NCBI RefSeq assembly: GCF_027942865.1
Contig: NC_134528.1
Span: forward strand, 29,645,232-29,709,231
DNA: 64,000 nt
Direction: 5' to 3'
Source of the DNA: Odontesthes bonariensis
Lineage: Eukaryota > Chordata > Actinopteri > Atheriniformes > Atherinopsidae
Of this stretch, positions 12,206 to 24,400 are shown one piece after another (position 1 is the stretch's first letter; each line of letters opens with the position of its first letter). Made by a program: the position numbers and the translations under genes. A model generated the notes under the pieces. The model searched no databases, was not told where the DNA came from, and saw nothing but the letters and a program-made list of their open reading frames with translations.

Positions 12206-14441
12206 TATGGAAGTTTTTCTGTGCCATCAGAGTTTGAATACGAATTTCTAATATCGAATTTTTACAGCATCAAAATCAGACTTTGAATTTGAAAAAACAA
12301 CAGTGGAGAAAAAAAATTCAGTGGAAAAAAATACAACTTCAAAAAATTCAGTGGAAAAAGAACCAGACTCAACATCCGGGTAAACAGGGAGAAGCAATCG
12401 ATCCCTGTCTCAATTCATCCAACGGCAGCCAATCAAGTTGCGCCACATTGGACAGATCAGCCATGTCCACCAACGCGGGTGATGGTGCTTCAGTGAGTGA
12501 GTTTACTTTATTTGCCATTTGTGTTGATAAAATTGAGTAATAAATATTACTCAATATCAGCCGCGGCTATTCAGAGACAACACGGGAAGCCGGACAGCCT
12601 CTCCCATTCTCTAGCGAAATTGTTACAACTTCAATGTTAAATTGACGATAAAACAGTTATTCACAAAACACAAGATATGCCCAATACTGCGTTTACTTTC
12701 ATAACTACAACATGTTGTCCTGTAGCTTAATGAAGTGATTTGTTCTGAAATGGCCGCCGTTCACTGAGGAAATCATGTTATGAAGCCGCCACTAACAGCC
12801 AGGCTTCCAAGCCGAGGGCTGCCCGGCTTCAGGAGGGGGCGGGAGAGTCAAGTTTTTTTCTACAATTCTAGGTCATCATTGGCTAAATCGACAAAAACTC
12901 ATCACTTCCAAGGCTGCTCGGCGTCTCTGGGGGTAGATTAGACGTCGGCGTGTCAATATGAGGGGCTGTGTCCTGATGATTGGAGTTAGTGTTGGTCCAT
13001 CATGAGAGATCTTGTGGCAGCCGAATTTATAAGCGGAGAGAAGCACGCTGGAACTTCAGTCCCAAAGCAGATACGAAAGAGGCTGGTTGTCTGTGAAGTG
13101 CTGTAATACTTTTAGGTGCTGTTTACACATATCCGGGTATTTTGAAAAACGAAGACCTCTCCCTTCGTTTGTGCCTTTCGTTTATACACAAACGGAGTTT
13201 TTTCCTCCGAAAACGAAGCTAAAAAAAAACTCCGGCAAAAGTGGAGATTTTTTAAAAACTCCGTTTAGCGTTTGTGTGTAAACTGGTTGAAAGAGACGAA
13301 AACGGAGTTTTCAGAATGGAATGCGGAGTTATCGTCATAGTACAGAGCCCCGCCCCTATCCGCCATATTGGCAGGATGCTAGCGTGATAACGCCATTCAT
13401 TGTTTATCTGGCAAGCATGGAGGTGCTAGCAGGATTTCTGTTTTTGAGAGCTATACTCGCTTGTGTGATTTTGAAAATTACAGTCATACAATGTATTGAA
13501 CAATAAAGACATTTTTCACGGCTTTAGCAGTTTTATAGTCCAGCGCAACATGTAAAAGTAGCTCAGTCTCGCTATCAGTCCACACACATGAGCCTGGCGC
13601 CATATTTTCTTCTTGAAAAGGATCCGGAAGTTCTTCCTGTCAGCGGTTCTCTATTAGGCTTCTGATTGGCTTGTGTGGAATTCTCATTGTTCTAACACTG
13701 CCACCGACAGGCTTGGCGTAATTTAATAGCTCTTGATAGCGTATCAATGTAGACGTGTTTTTTTTTTTAAAACGGGGCTGTGTGCACCAAGTTTTTTTTT
13801 TAAAACGAAGGTTAGAAAATACAGCACCTTAGTTGTTTCTTTCCAGAATTCATGCTGCCCATTCACAAATGTTACCTTTTTTAAGAATACTTACCACCAC
13901 CATCAAACTCTAAGTATTCATTATGACAGGGAAAAATGCTCCACAGATTCTGATCCAGCCACAGATCCAGCCATTTACAGGCCTTAGATTCCATCATACT
14001 TGATTTTGGCCTTGCTGTGTGAATTTTCAAAGTTTATACCTTCTTTCTGTGTATTTGCTGGGTATACTTGTCATACTAGACACAGCTATGTTATAACTAA
14101 TTCTTTTTAACTTTGCTATCTTCTGCTTTGGGATGGCACGAGCCACTACAACCCTGAACGCGTAATATGGGCTTCCCCTGTTTTAAAAGTCAGCAGCCGC
14201 CACTGCTCAATATCTATTGAGCTGATCTGATGAATTGAGACAGGGATTGATTGCTTCTCCCTGTTTACCCGGATGTTGAGTCTGGTTCTTTTTCCACTGA
14301 ATTTTTTTTAATTTAATTTTTTTCCACTGAATTTTTTTTCACACTGTTGGTTTTTCAAATTCAAAGTCTGATTTTGATGCTGTAAAAATTCGATATTAGA
14401 AATTCGTATTCAAACTCTGATGCCACAGAAAAACTTCCATA
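12206..14441. mobile_element. TA-flanked DNA element with about 220-bp inverted terminal repeats
   Basis: The left end (from 12208, TGGAAGTTTTTCTGTG) and right end (to 14439) are inverted repeats of about 220 bp. They include matching internal blocks such as AAACAGGGAGAAGCAATCGA on the left and its complement near 14250-14270. Both ends are bordered by TA, as expected for a 2-bp target duplication. The interior has no transposase frame, so it is non-autonomous. It contains a separate nested element at 13115-13828. The superfamily is undetermined; Tc1/mariner-type TA insertion is one possibility. Confidence 0.65.
13112..13831. mobile_element. PIF/Harbinger-like MITE with TTA target duplication
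   Basis: Terminal inverted GGTGCTGT (13115) and ACAGCACC (ending 13828) are each flanked by TTA (13112-13114 and 13829-13831). The 3-bp TTA duplication is typical of PIF/Harbinger. Subterminal regions are rich in a complementary AAACG/CGTTT motif. No transposase frame is present. It is nested in the TA-flanked element at 12206-14441, so it is the younger insertion. Confidence 0.6.
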
Positions 14442-16673
14442 GTATGCTGGGCTCCGGTGTCCGTGTTGCTCATCACAATGACAAACTATACATTAAGTTG
14501 TTGTTAAAGCCTAGCTTACCAATTCTAATAGCATATTCTTTCTCAGTTATTTTTCATGACGATTGAAAGGAAATCTATCAAGCATGTCCATGTTTTCATG
14601 GAAATACAAAGACACGTAAAACTCCCAAACTCCTATTTCAATTATTGTGGTCATATTGTGGCTGTTTTTTTTCCGGTAAAAGTTGAGATGTTGGTGTACA
14701 ACTCATTTATGTGTCTGATAGTTGTCATTCATAAAGTGAGCCGTCTGAGGCGCCTGTGCTGGGGGATTCTCGCCTCTAAGCAGAGTTAGTGGTCGGGGGA
14801 GAGAGGTGGAAACGCCATCATTAGGAGTGAATGAACTCAGTGATCCAAAAAGTGCCGTTTTGTCATGTAAATAAGCAAGGAGTTGGGCACAGGCTGAACC
14901 CTGCCTGGGATTTGCTGCGGGGAGCTGTAAGGGTGCACATTCTTGCTGGGCTTCTTCTCTTAAACCAAACCAAACGAAAAAAAGCAAGAAAAATTCAAAG
15001 CAATCTGTTTTTGGATTGTTTTTGTCTCTCTGCCGCTGATGAGTCCTCTTCAACACAGCAGCATCTTATTCCCAGTAAGTAAGATCTCAAATCAGAATGT
15101 GTTTGGGGATAGTTGATGAATTATAATACACCTGTTCACATGGTCTATTAACAATGCATTATCGCTCTGTACCCAGAACAAAGATTCTCCTGAGTGTACA
15201 CAGTCATTTGGTTGATGAAATTCAGGCTTTTAAATGCAGTTGTTTGTTGGTACGTTAAGGAGGCCCCTGTGCAGTCTGCATAGATTCTTGATAAACAAAT
15301 TTGGAGACTCCTTTCCTTATTTTCAATTGAGTCGTTTGAATCATTATCATTATTTACTAAAAACTCAAATACGAAAATACATCCATAATGTGCAAATCTG
15401 TGGACCCTTGTTCAAAGATGATGGGGTGGGTGGGCCACAATCTTCCAGCTCCTCCTTCAGCAGGAGAAAGGGCTGTTTAGACTGGCTTTCCTGTCAAAGT
15501 GTCAGCCAAGATCTTCATGCAGGAGGGAGGAGTTGTGTCTAAGACGTTTTTGTTCCCCCCAGAGAGTGAGCCATTGTGTCAAAGCAGATCTGGTTGCTAT
15601 GGCAGCGTGGCTGCCCAGTGTGGTACAGTAAAAAGGAACAAAGCTCATTTTTGACTTTAGGTGATTTAAACCCCTCCGGCCCAGGATAGGTTCTGAAATG
15701 AGTCACTGGGAATCCAGTTGAATCACGGTTGGCAGTACGTGGGGCAGAGACGGTGAGTGATCGTGAGTAACCTTTAACACCTGATGTGTGGCTCACTGAA
15801 GCCAAGGGGAGAGATTCTGAAGCACCGGCAAGAGAGCAACAGCAACAAATGCATCCTCCAATAAAATGTTGGATTACGGCAGTAAAGTTGCAGTAAAAAG
15901 GATCGACGGTGCTCCTGAAATACACAAAACATGACTGATCTGGCGATTTGTGTGAATCCTGCATTCTTCAGCTTATGTTTTGGCCACATGAGCAGTGAAA
16001 AAGCCAGCTTTTATGGGATATAGGGAAACAAAGTCGAGTTTTGGTAGAAGTTTGGAGGATTAAAAACAACATCTTAAACTTTCGCTGAAAGCAGACAGCT
16101 GATGACAGCTAATTTGAAGAATGTAACCATGACAACATTTCGTAAAAGTTGAGGAGAACAGAAAGGACTATTTGTACTCCAACTCAGCAGACTTGGTGAT
16201 AAAAGAGTGAATAGTAATGTTGATATGTTTAAAACTGGACGGTTCTGGTGATTTTTGGGTCAGTCGAAGTCAAGTTACCGTCAAAATACAAATGATTTGC
16301 TGTTTTGATGCCTCCATGCACCTCCCCTGCCCTGTGCTAAACCCATGTGCTGCTCGTTCCTACTTCAAACACAACCCCCTTTCCAAAAGTGTTGGAATGC
16401 TGTGTACAGTAGAATGTTCAAACCCCATATCCAGAGGAGTGGGTGGTTTTTCTAAAATGAAACAAAAAAAACACAAACCTGCAATTTTTTCATTTGTTGG
16501 AATAGTCAAAGGGCCAAAGAAATCCTTTTCAGCGCCTTCACTGTAGTCCAAAACATATTCACGAATTTAGAGTTTGAAGGCAGCGACGCGTTCAGACAAA
16601 GTTGGGAGGGATGCAAAGAAAGACAGAGAAGTTTATAGAATGTAGAATGAACCAGATTCAGGATGATTCTTTG
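14442..16673. other. Intergenic, no supported gene
   Basis: About 2.2 kb without a convincing gene. Open frames up to 141 codons exist on the minus strand (15539-15964) but overlap others and show no domain, splice context or repeated motif. I see no RNA gene. Confidence 0.45.
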
Positions 16674-16782
16674 ATTGAATTCCAATTGGCTTGAATTGGA
16701 CTTTATTATCTAAGTGCCTTGAGATGACATTTGTTGTATTTGGCGCTATATAAATAAAAATGAATTCAATTGAATTGAATTC
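16674..16782 (+). mobile_element. L2 LINE 3' tail, solo fragment
   Basis: A plus-strand copy of the same 3' segment found at the end of the LINE at 7653, containing TTGAGATGACATTTGTTGTA and ending in an AATTG/ATTCA microsatellite. Only about 110 bases of the 3' end remain, a strongly 5'-truncated insertion. Confidence 0.85.
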
Positions 16783-18896
16783 TACAATGCGATGGTTGGG
16801 GACGGGTGAGGGTGTCAGGATCTGGTGTAGAAGGAGCATCCGCCAAAGCCTAAGCATCTGGTCAAATCTTTAACATTTAAAAGGTTCCTACCTAAGTAAA
16901 ATGACCTGACAGCATTAACTTGTCAGCCACGAAAAAAAAGTTGTTCAATTCTCTAGTTTTTAAGAAAATGAGCTTCAGGGTTTCCTTTATTATCTCATTC
17001 AGCTTAGGAAACACGGGATCATCTTTTATGGTAGAAGGAAGCTTATCCCAACACAAGTGAGCAGCCAAGGACGCACTTTTCTTTTCTTTTTTTTCTTTTT
17101 TTCAAAACTTTTTTCAAATGACACACCTTTATAATGAAGTAACAATATATATTTGTATCATATCTCATCATACTGATGTGATTTGTGTAGAAAATAGAAG
17201 TAGAAAAATACTTAATTCATCCTCCAGTAGGGGAAATTCAAATTAGTCAAGTAGCTCAAAATTTTTTAATTACATCGGAATAAATGAATAAATATATGAA
17301 TTAATTTTAGAAGAACATGTCAGCAGTCCCTGTTATAAAGCCTTCTGGCTGTGGGGACAAAGGACCTCCTGAAGCTCTCAGTCCTGCAGCCTCTCACTGC
17401 AGCTGAGAGGTGTCAAGGCCTCGGTGAATCTTTGTGATAAGAAATACACCAACAGAATTACCCCCGTCGTTTCTCCACAACAGACCCACATCACAGCTCA
17501 GCAGAATCGTGGTCGGATTTATGCCGCTTAGCCCTCACAAATTCTTCCTGCCGTTTATCCGTAACCTCATGAGGTTTTCCAATGAGGTCAAATAAAGTGC
17601 TCAATAACAGGTGAAAGGAGGTCATTGTTTTGACAAAAACAATAAATAGATAGGTCATTGATGTTTAAACCCTGTTTGATTGAAGGACACACACGTCGTG
17701 TTATTTTTTCAGTCTACTGAAATCTGTTGGAGCTGGTGATGAAGAATGAATGAACTTTATGTCGGGCCATTTCTTATCCAAATAGTTTTGCAACTGCATC
17801 AAGCAACAACACATGGACGGACACGTACTAGACTTTTTGTGCGGGGTACCAAACCAAGGGACTTTGTACGCTAAATGTTAAGACTTTTAGCCGACTGTTC
17901 CAGTGATTTATGGTTCCGTGTCTCACTTTTTCCCCCACTAAATTATCTGTGCAAATTCAATTCTCAGATTGGACAAAAGCAAGTGCTTTCGTTAATTGTG
18001 ATTTGTGGCTCAGTTATGTTGCCATTTGAAATAGTTCCTGAGTGTCAAACAGCTGTGGGCACGCTGAATGCTCCTGCTGACTTATTGAAAGTAGTCATTT
18101 AATCTCAGTTAATACACCGTACAGTTTCCTTTTAACCATGAAGGGCATCTTAGAAAACGTTCAAATAAAGTTTGATCATGAGTTCAAGGCTCAAAAGACA
18201 TTTAGAAAATGTCAACCCGATATGGGACATGGTGTCAAGAAAGGCTCGGACGACCTGTCATGGCAGGCAGTGGCTTACAGCTTGACCTCTGTTGTTGTTC
18301 AGATCTCTGAATGTTGACAGGTTAAGATCTTCTCAACACTGTTTAAATCCTATGCACACGAAAACTATGAGGACCCTTTTGTGAGAGTCTTTGGAAGCAC
18401 AATGAGCACGCAGTGAGCATTAGGATTCAGTGTCACGGCCACTGTGCCATGTGGTGCTTGTCTGTACAAGACTGCAGATACCCTCCTTACTGAAGTCCCC
18501 TCTGCCCCTGTACGCTCTACAAAGTGAAACATTTTGCTCCGCGCCCCGGGAGGAACACAGATTTCATATGAAATATTTTCCAAGTAGAAAATGTACCCGT
18601 AAGTATGAGTACATGACAGAGTAAACACGAGTCACAAAGCAGTTTCCCGTAGCCTGCAGGCAGTCTTCTGCTCTGTGTGCCACTCCCAAGAGCTTGGGAG
18701 GAGGCCACAGAAGGAGGGGCCTGACTTTAGAGTCTCAAGCCCACACAGGTGAACTCCTGTTGGGGTGGAATGCAGTGGGGGGGGGGCTTGACACACAAAG
18801 GTGTGGAGCTTTTAACTACTAACAGGGTTGGGGAAAAGATGGAGGCAGCGGAAGGGAGTTTCTCCATCAGAGCAACTCACCTGGATAGACAGAGTG

Positions 18897-18899
18897 TGT

Positions 18900-18930
<31 letters not shown>

Positions 18931-18933
18931 GGG
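18897..18933. repeat. (TG)n-(G)n microsatellite
   Basis: About 8 TG units are followed by a run of about 20 G, a simple-sequence tract upstream of itgb4. The chance frames that cross it encode poly-Gly or poly-Pro. Confidence 0.95.
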
Positions 18934-20664
18934 GTGTATTCATGCATGCATGCGCAGAAGCTGAAGGAGGGATCAAATCACAGAGCTCAGTCATATTCAC
19001 CCACTTGCTCTGAGTCTCATTCTGTCTTATATTCCTCCACAGTACACATTTAAAAACTCTGCACATGCTCTCAGACACACACACACACGCTTGGCTGAGC
19101 ACAGTTTAAGGGACACATAAGTCAATATTTGACCAGAGCACGCTGCACAGGGAAGAAGAAACAAGAGGACAAAAAGTTTTTGAAAAGGAATTTGAACTTG
19201 GACACAAGGACGAAGAAGGTCTCTTTTTTTGTCTGATTTTTGCCCCTTTTGTAAAAAAAAAGAAAAGAAAAAAAGATCACAGGTGGATATAAAGCAAAGG
19301 AGAAAATAGCTTTTCTTATTTATTGTTGGACTTTTGGACTTGAACTGGGAGAGAGCACACTAAGAGGTTTGTCCGATCAGTAATCTCTTTGTTTCCAGCA
19401 ATAAATTTCCTAAAGGCGCCATTGTTTTTCAAAGCCTTTCACTTGAACGTGTCCTACTGAGCATTGCAAAATTGATGGTTATCATGGCACCTCACATCTG
19501 TGTAACTTTCGGGCAGGGTGAATGGCTATAACGTGTGCGTGTTGTGTAACTTTATATCCCTGGAACTTTATGTTAGACTTGCTGGCATGCCTGAGGACTG
19601 AGCTTTGGACAGTTGTGGATTTATTGAAGTGGTTTTAATATTTCTTTTTTTCCCGCTGCCCTTGGTGCATGTATTCCCAATGAAAGCACAGACTATAGTG
19701 CATCAGAGATTAGATAAACTGGATCAAACATCTATATAAGCGCAGCTCGCTGTCGCAGAGATGATATCGAATGTGTAAACCTGCTGTCTCGGTTAGTTTC
19801 GTATTTCTAAATGCAGAGATAACTGACAACTCTGGGCTTTTGACTGTGTTTTTATTTGTTGTTGTTGTCACTGTTAAAGCCCGACTGTCAAGCCTTTTAT
19901 AAAAGAGGACCCCCCCCCAAGCCCCCACCCGCCCACCAGTACTGATGATGTCACAACAGGGTGAGACACACGCCCCGTGGTGGTATGTTCACCTGGCAGG
20001 CGTGTTGTTGTCTGCACAGAAACATCTGCAGTGTTAAACCCAGAGAAATGTCGGAACAAAGAAGAGCAGCTGGAGGCTGTGATTTGTGTGGCCCCCAGTT
20101 CACTGTCGGTATGAAAACCACCGTTGATTTTCTTTGAGACGGAGTAGCATGCAAAGTGCTTCCTTCTTGCTCATATTTAGTGACTGGTGATGAAGTGTGA
20201 AGGCATAAAGGGCCGGTTTGTTTTCTGCTCTGAGCCACTCTGGTCGGTGATTTATGTGACACCTTACGCCACGATCGCTCCCACTCACGCACACACCTGT
20301 GGCCCACTCAGCTTCACAGAGGGGCGCTAAGGTGCCTCTCCCATGTGTTTCCAGGCTGTGTTTTTAACTTGGACGGGTCATTCTCTCGCCTCAGGGAGAA
20401 ATTCCTCCTCCAGCCTGTAAATCTTCAGGGCACAAATCGTCTGTTTTTTGCAGTCAAATTGCAGCTGCCCCCTGAGACAATTACTGAGACGTTTCATGCC
20501 ACACAGTGGCCTTTGTTCACTCTCCACCTTCTATGTTTACTGGCTTTTTTTCTTTCTTTCTTTTTTTTTGTTAATCAGATAGTCCTCTATCCAGGATTCC
20601 AGCCTGAAATGAAAAAAACATGGACGCATCATATTGCCTGGGATATTTCCAGCTCCCACCCCGT

Positions 20665-20720
20665 ATCAGTCCTTTCCCATTATGATTCCTCCATCAGTCC
20701 TTTCCCATTATGATTCCTCC
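20665..20720. repeat. 28-bp perfect tandem duplication
   Basis: Two identical 28-bp units stand head to tail (20665-20692 and 20693-20720). The unit starts ATCAGTCCTTTCCC. It is a single recent duplication in non-coding DNA. Confidence 0.95.
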
Positions 20721-21495
20721 ATCGCACTGTGTCGTGCCCAAACTGGCTCTGATATTGTATGACAACAGCAAACGGTACAGCAGTTTCAAACTACATGAAA
20801 GCCATCCAAGCTTGAAAGGAATGTTTATAATATCACCTGAGAACAAGATTCGGTCATTTAAAAAACTACTTCATTCCAAGTAAATCCCAATAAACTGTTC
20901 CGTGAAGATATTTTGGATATAAAATGTCAGGTTTCCAGGTCTCTCCCTTTGGTTTTTCTCCCTCTATTCACGCACATAATGGAGGCAAATGGAATTCATG
21001 CAGGACGCTCTAAGCGTTGAAAAAACCTCTCTCAAGTCACACCATGCCAACATCTATCGTCCAATCGATTCTCAATGTTCTGCATTCTGACGGATCTCAA
21101 AAGGGTGTGTTTCTTCCAGCAAATTCAGTCCGCACTAATTTGGATGTGGACACCCAACTGAATCCAGATGCAGATGCAGATATCTCTAAATCTGAAGAGC
21201 TAAAGCATCTGCCTGGTTATGTAAAAGATTTGAAAATCGAAGCGTTAGAAAAGTGTCTTTCTGTGTTGAACCAATGTTGAGTGAGCAGCTGTTTTTACGA
21301 GCTGTGATGTAGAGGTCTGGACTTGTTCGCGCTCTCTGAGCGATGCCTAAGCCAAAGTTTCTCCTTCGTCTGCATGAATAACAGCAGGGGACAGCAGTCT
21401 GTCCGACTGCTCTTTTCTGTCTGTCACAGATGATGTGAACGCTGTTGCATATTCACTAATGCGACTGTATGTTTTGCCTGTGTTGCAGGGAGGAG

Positions 21496-24400
21496 ATGAG
21501 GAGATGGGCCGTAAAACTCTCAGCGGGTCTCAGCCTTCTGACCATCCTGCTGACCTGCTGTTACGCTGAAGGTGAAGCCCAGAAATCGAGTGTACTGGCA
21601 GCTGATAAACACCAGCGACTCTCTCAGAACACTTACCCAACACAATTTTGTCCTTGTGAAAAGACCACTTTTCATTTTATTCCTGTTTCGTCACAGACTT
21701 TGTCATTCTTTTTCACTTAATTACAAATCATTAATCCGAGTTCTAACTGATATGTTCGCTGTTCATCAGTTAACCCTCTCTTTCAGACTTACACAGACCG
21801 CACATTACAGACAGAATAGGATATTTTTCACAACTGTGGATGTTTGTCTTGAGAAGCTCTCTAGCGCGTCATGCTAAAATGTGTTTAGTGTTACCACAGG
21901 TATTCTAGCTATGCATTGTGGTTTTAATTCTCACTTTATTGCCTTCCTTTGACTGGGACTACAAACCTCCCTTCACTGGGGCCCAACAGAGAACTACTGC
22001 TTCGCTTCGAGGTCCAAAACCTGCTCAGAGTGTGTGCGTGCAGGGAAAGGCTGCGCCTACTGCCCTGATGAGGTGAGAGCAGAAAACTACAGGCCTCTGA
22101 AAGGATGGAAGCCGTCTTTGGTTGCGTATCATGTGCTTGTTTAGCATTTTTGAGCCTCGGATTGCACTCGACCCCTGTGCTAATGTGCACGGTGAGGTGT
22201 GGAGAACGAGTACATTTTTGTCTTGAAAACTGTTCAATTCACTTATCCCACATGGTTTGTTTGGTGATTACCCTGCAGGGATGCAGAACGCACTAATCAA
22301 ACTCCCTGTTCACTCAGAACTTTAACGGACCTCGCTGTGACCTGTACGTGAACATAGTCGCCCACGGCTGCAGTGTGGCGACTGTCATCACAGCTCAAAG
22401 CAGTATGACGATAGACAGAGTAAGTCTTTGTCACTCACACTTGTCTTGTGATCATCAAATCATTTTTCAGCATTAATCTTACCTTTCTCTTGGTAGCATC
22501 AAGCAATCAACACGATGATCCAGCAGTCTCAGGTGTCGCCGCAGGAGGTGACCATGACCTTTCTGCCGGGAGAGGAGAAACTGTTGGATGTGGACGTGTT
22601 TTCTCCAATCACAGGCCCTCTGGATCTTTATATTCTTATGGACTTCTCCAACTCCATGTCTGATGATTTGGACAACTTGAAGAGAATGGGCAACGAGCTA
22701 GGTGGACAAAGTGGCGAAGTGTTGTTATTTCTGTGGAGTCAGCTGTAATACTGACGGCAAATGTTTTCTCTCCCATAGCTACGCTGGTGAGGAACCTGTC
22801 AAATGACTACACCATTGGATTTGGAAAATTTGTGGACAAAGTGATTGAGCCCCAGACTGACATGAGACCGGAAAAGTAAGAAAGAAAATATGGCCCAGTG
22901 AAGAAAGTTACTCAGGTGATGAAAGTGTACACGCCTTTTTCTCATTCCCTTTGGTCCATTCTCTTTCTACTTTGTCAGACTTCTGAAGCCGTGGCCAAAC
23001 AGCGACGGTCCCTTCTCTTTTCAAAACGTCATCAAACTGACAAACGATTTGGACGTCTTCACTTCTAAACTCAGCAAGGAGAATATATCTGGTAACCTGG
23101 ACCCCCCTGAAGGAGGGTTTGATGCCATGCTCCAGGCCGCAGTGTGTGGGGTCAGTAAAAATACTAAACACATGTTGCTCTGCAGGACTTTGAGAGGAAA
23201 AACAGCTGGGGTCCATGTTGGTTTTAAGCCCCGGGTCTAAAATCACGGGCAAAACCTCGACTTGCCTATTAACCCTCAATTGAAAATTGAGTAAAACTAT
23301 TCACATGGAAAGAAAAGTTAAGTTGATTAGAAAAGTTGAATAACTGGCATTGCTGAGTCCTTTTATTGATCTTGACTCCATTCCATGTACATGTGACTGT
23401 TTCCGGGTTTTAATCACTAAAGTGGAAACTGAACTGATGTTTGCTTGTCGGCCCCTTTAATGAACCTGCCTGTCAAGTTGCCAAGTGAGGATGTGTTGAA
23501 AGCACCTATAATTAATCTTCTCATACTCAACCAAGTGACAGTATGTAACATTTTTAAGACTTGTCTCGCTCATCGTTGTGGTTTTCAAGCCTGTGACTCG
23601 AATGTTTGGGTCAACGTTAAAGGAATAGTTTTCTCTTTTGACATGAAGCTATATGACATCCCATACTAGCAACATCATTTATGACCATTTGCTTACCCCC
23701 CGCTGCGTCCTGTGAGCCGAGTTCCAGCCTCGTTTTGGTGTTGACGAAGGTAGTCCGGCTAGTTGGCTGGGGCCACAAAAATAAAGCGTTTTGCTTCTCA
23801 AAACAATATGCGTTCACAAAATCGTTCTCCAGGAAAAAGTCAGACCTCACAATCGCTTGGCACTATTTTCTCTCCCTTCGTATCACTACCTGCTGTGTAG
23901 ACTGTGCAGACCGAAGTGCAGAGCGAGCAGTCCCCTGCTTCCGAGCAGCAAACACCGTAACAGGCGCGGCTGTCGGCAAGCGGCAGCAGGCAGTGATACG
24001 AAGGGAGAGAAAATAGGGCCAAGCGATTGTGAGGTCTGACTTTTTCTAGATGGACGATTTTGTGATGCAAATGTATTACTCTTTTGAACGCATATTGTTT
24101 TGAGAAGCAAAACGCTTTATTTTTTTAAACCCCAGCCAACTAGCTGGACTACCTTCGTCAACGCCAAAACAAGGCCGGAACTCGGCTCACAGGACGCAGC
24201 AGGGGGTAAGTCAGTGTTCATAAATGATATTGCTAATATGGGATGTCATACAGCTTCATGTCAAAAGAGGCGAACTATCCCTTTAACATTGGATGCAGGC
24301 AATCGTCAGGTATCAGAAATGTCGCCCTTTAGGAAGTGCCTTAAAGTGCAGTACCACTGTTGTAAAGATGCATCATGTAATCCATTGAAGTTTCAGTTAT

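Larger units (their letters stand above)
16783..21495 (+). promoter_or_regulatory. itgb4 upstream region, possible non-coding first exon
   Basis: No coding gene is seen. The itgb4 start codon exon is preceded at 21473-21487 by a good splice acceptor (TTGCCTGTGTTGCAG), so at least one non-coding first exon must lie upstream. A purine-rich stretch at about 19130-19365 ending in AAGAG before GTTTGTCC is one candidate; this is a guess. The region also holds a (TG)n-(G)n microsatellite at 18897-18933 and a 28-bp tandem duplication at 20665-20720. A stretch at 17330-17430 resembles a LINE coding relic, but weakly. Confidence 0.4.

Noticed and set aside
15539-15964. 141-codon minus-strand frame in the intergenic region
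   Set aside because: Overlaps another frame, shows no motif and no splice context.
18749-19102. Poly-Gly and poly-Pro frames near 18.9 kb
   Set aside because: Products of the (TG)n-(G)n microsatellite.
21017-21280. 87-codon plus-strand frame just upstream of itgb4
   Set aside because: No family resemblance and no linked exon; probably chance.
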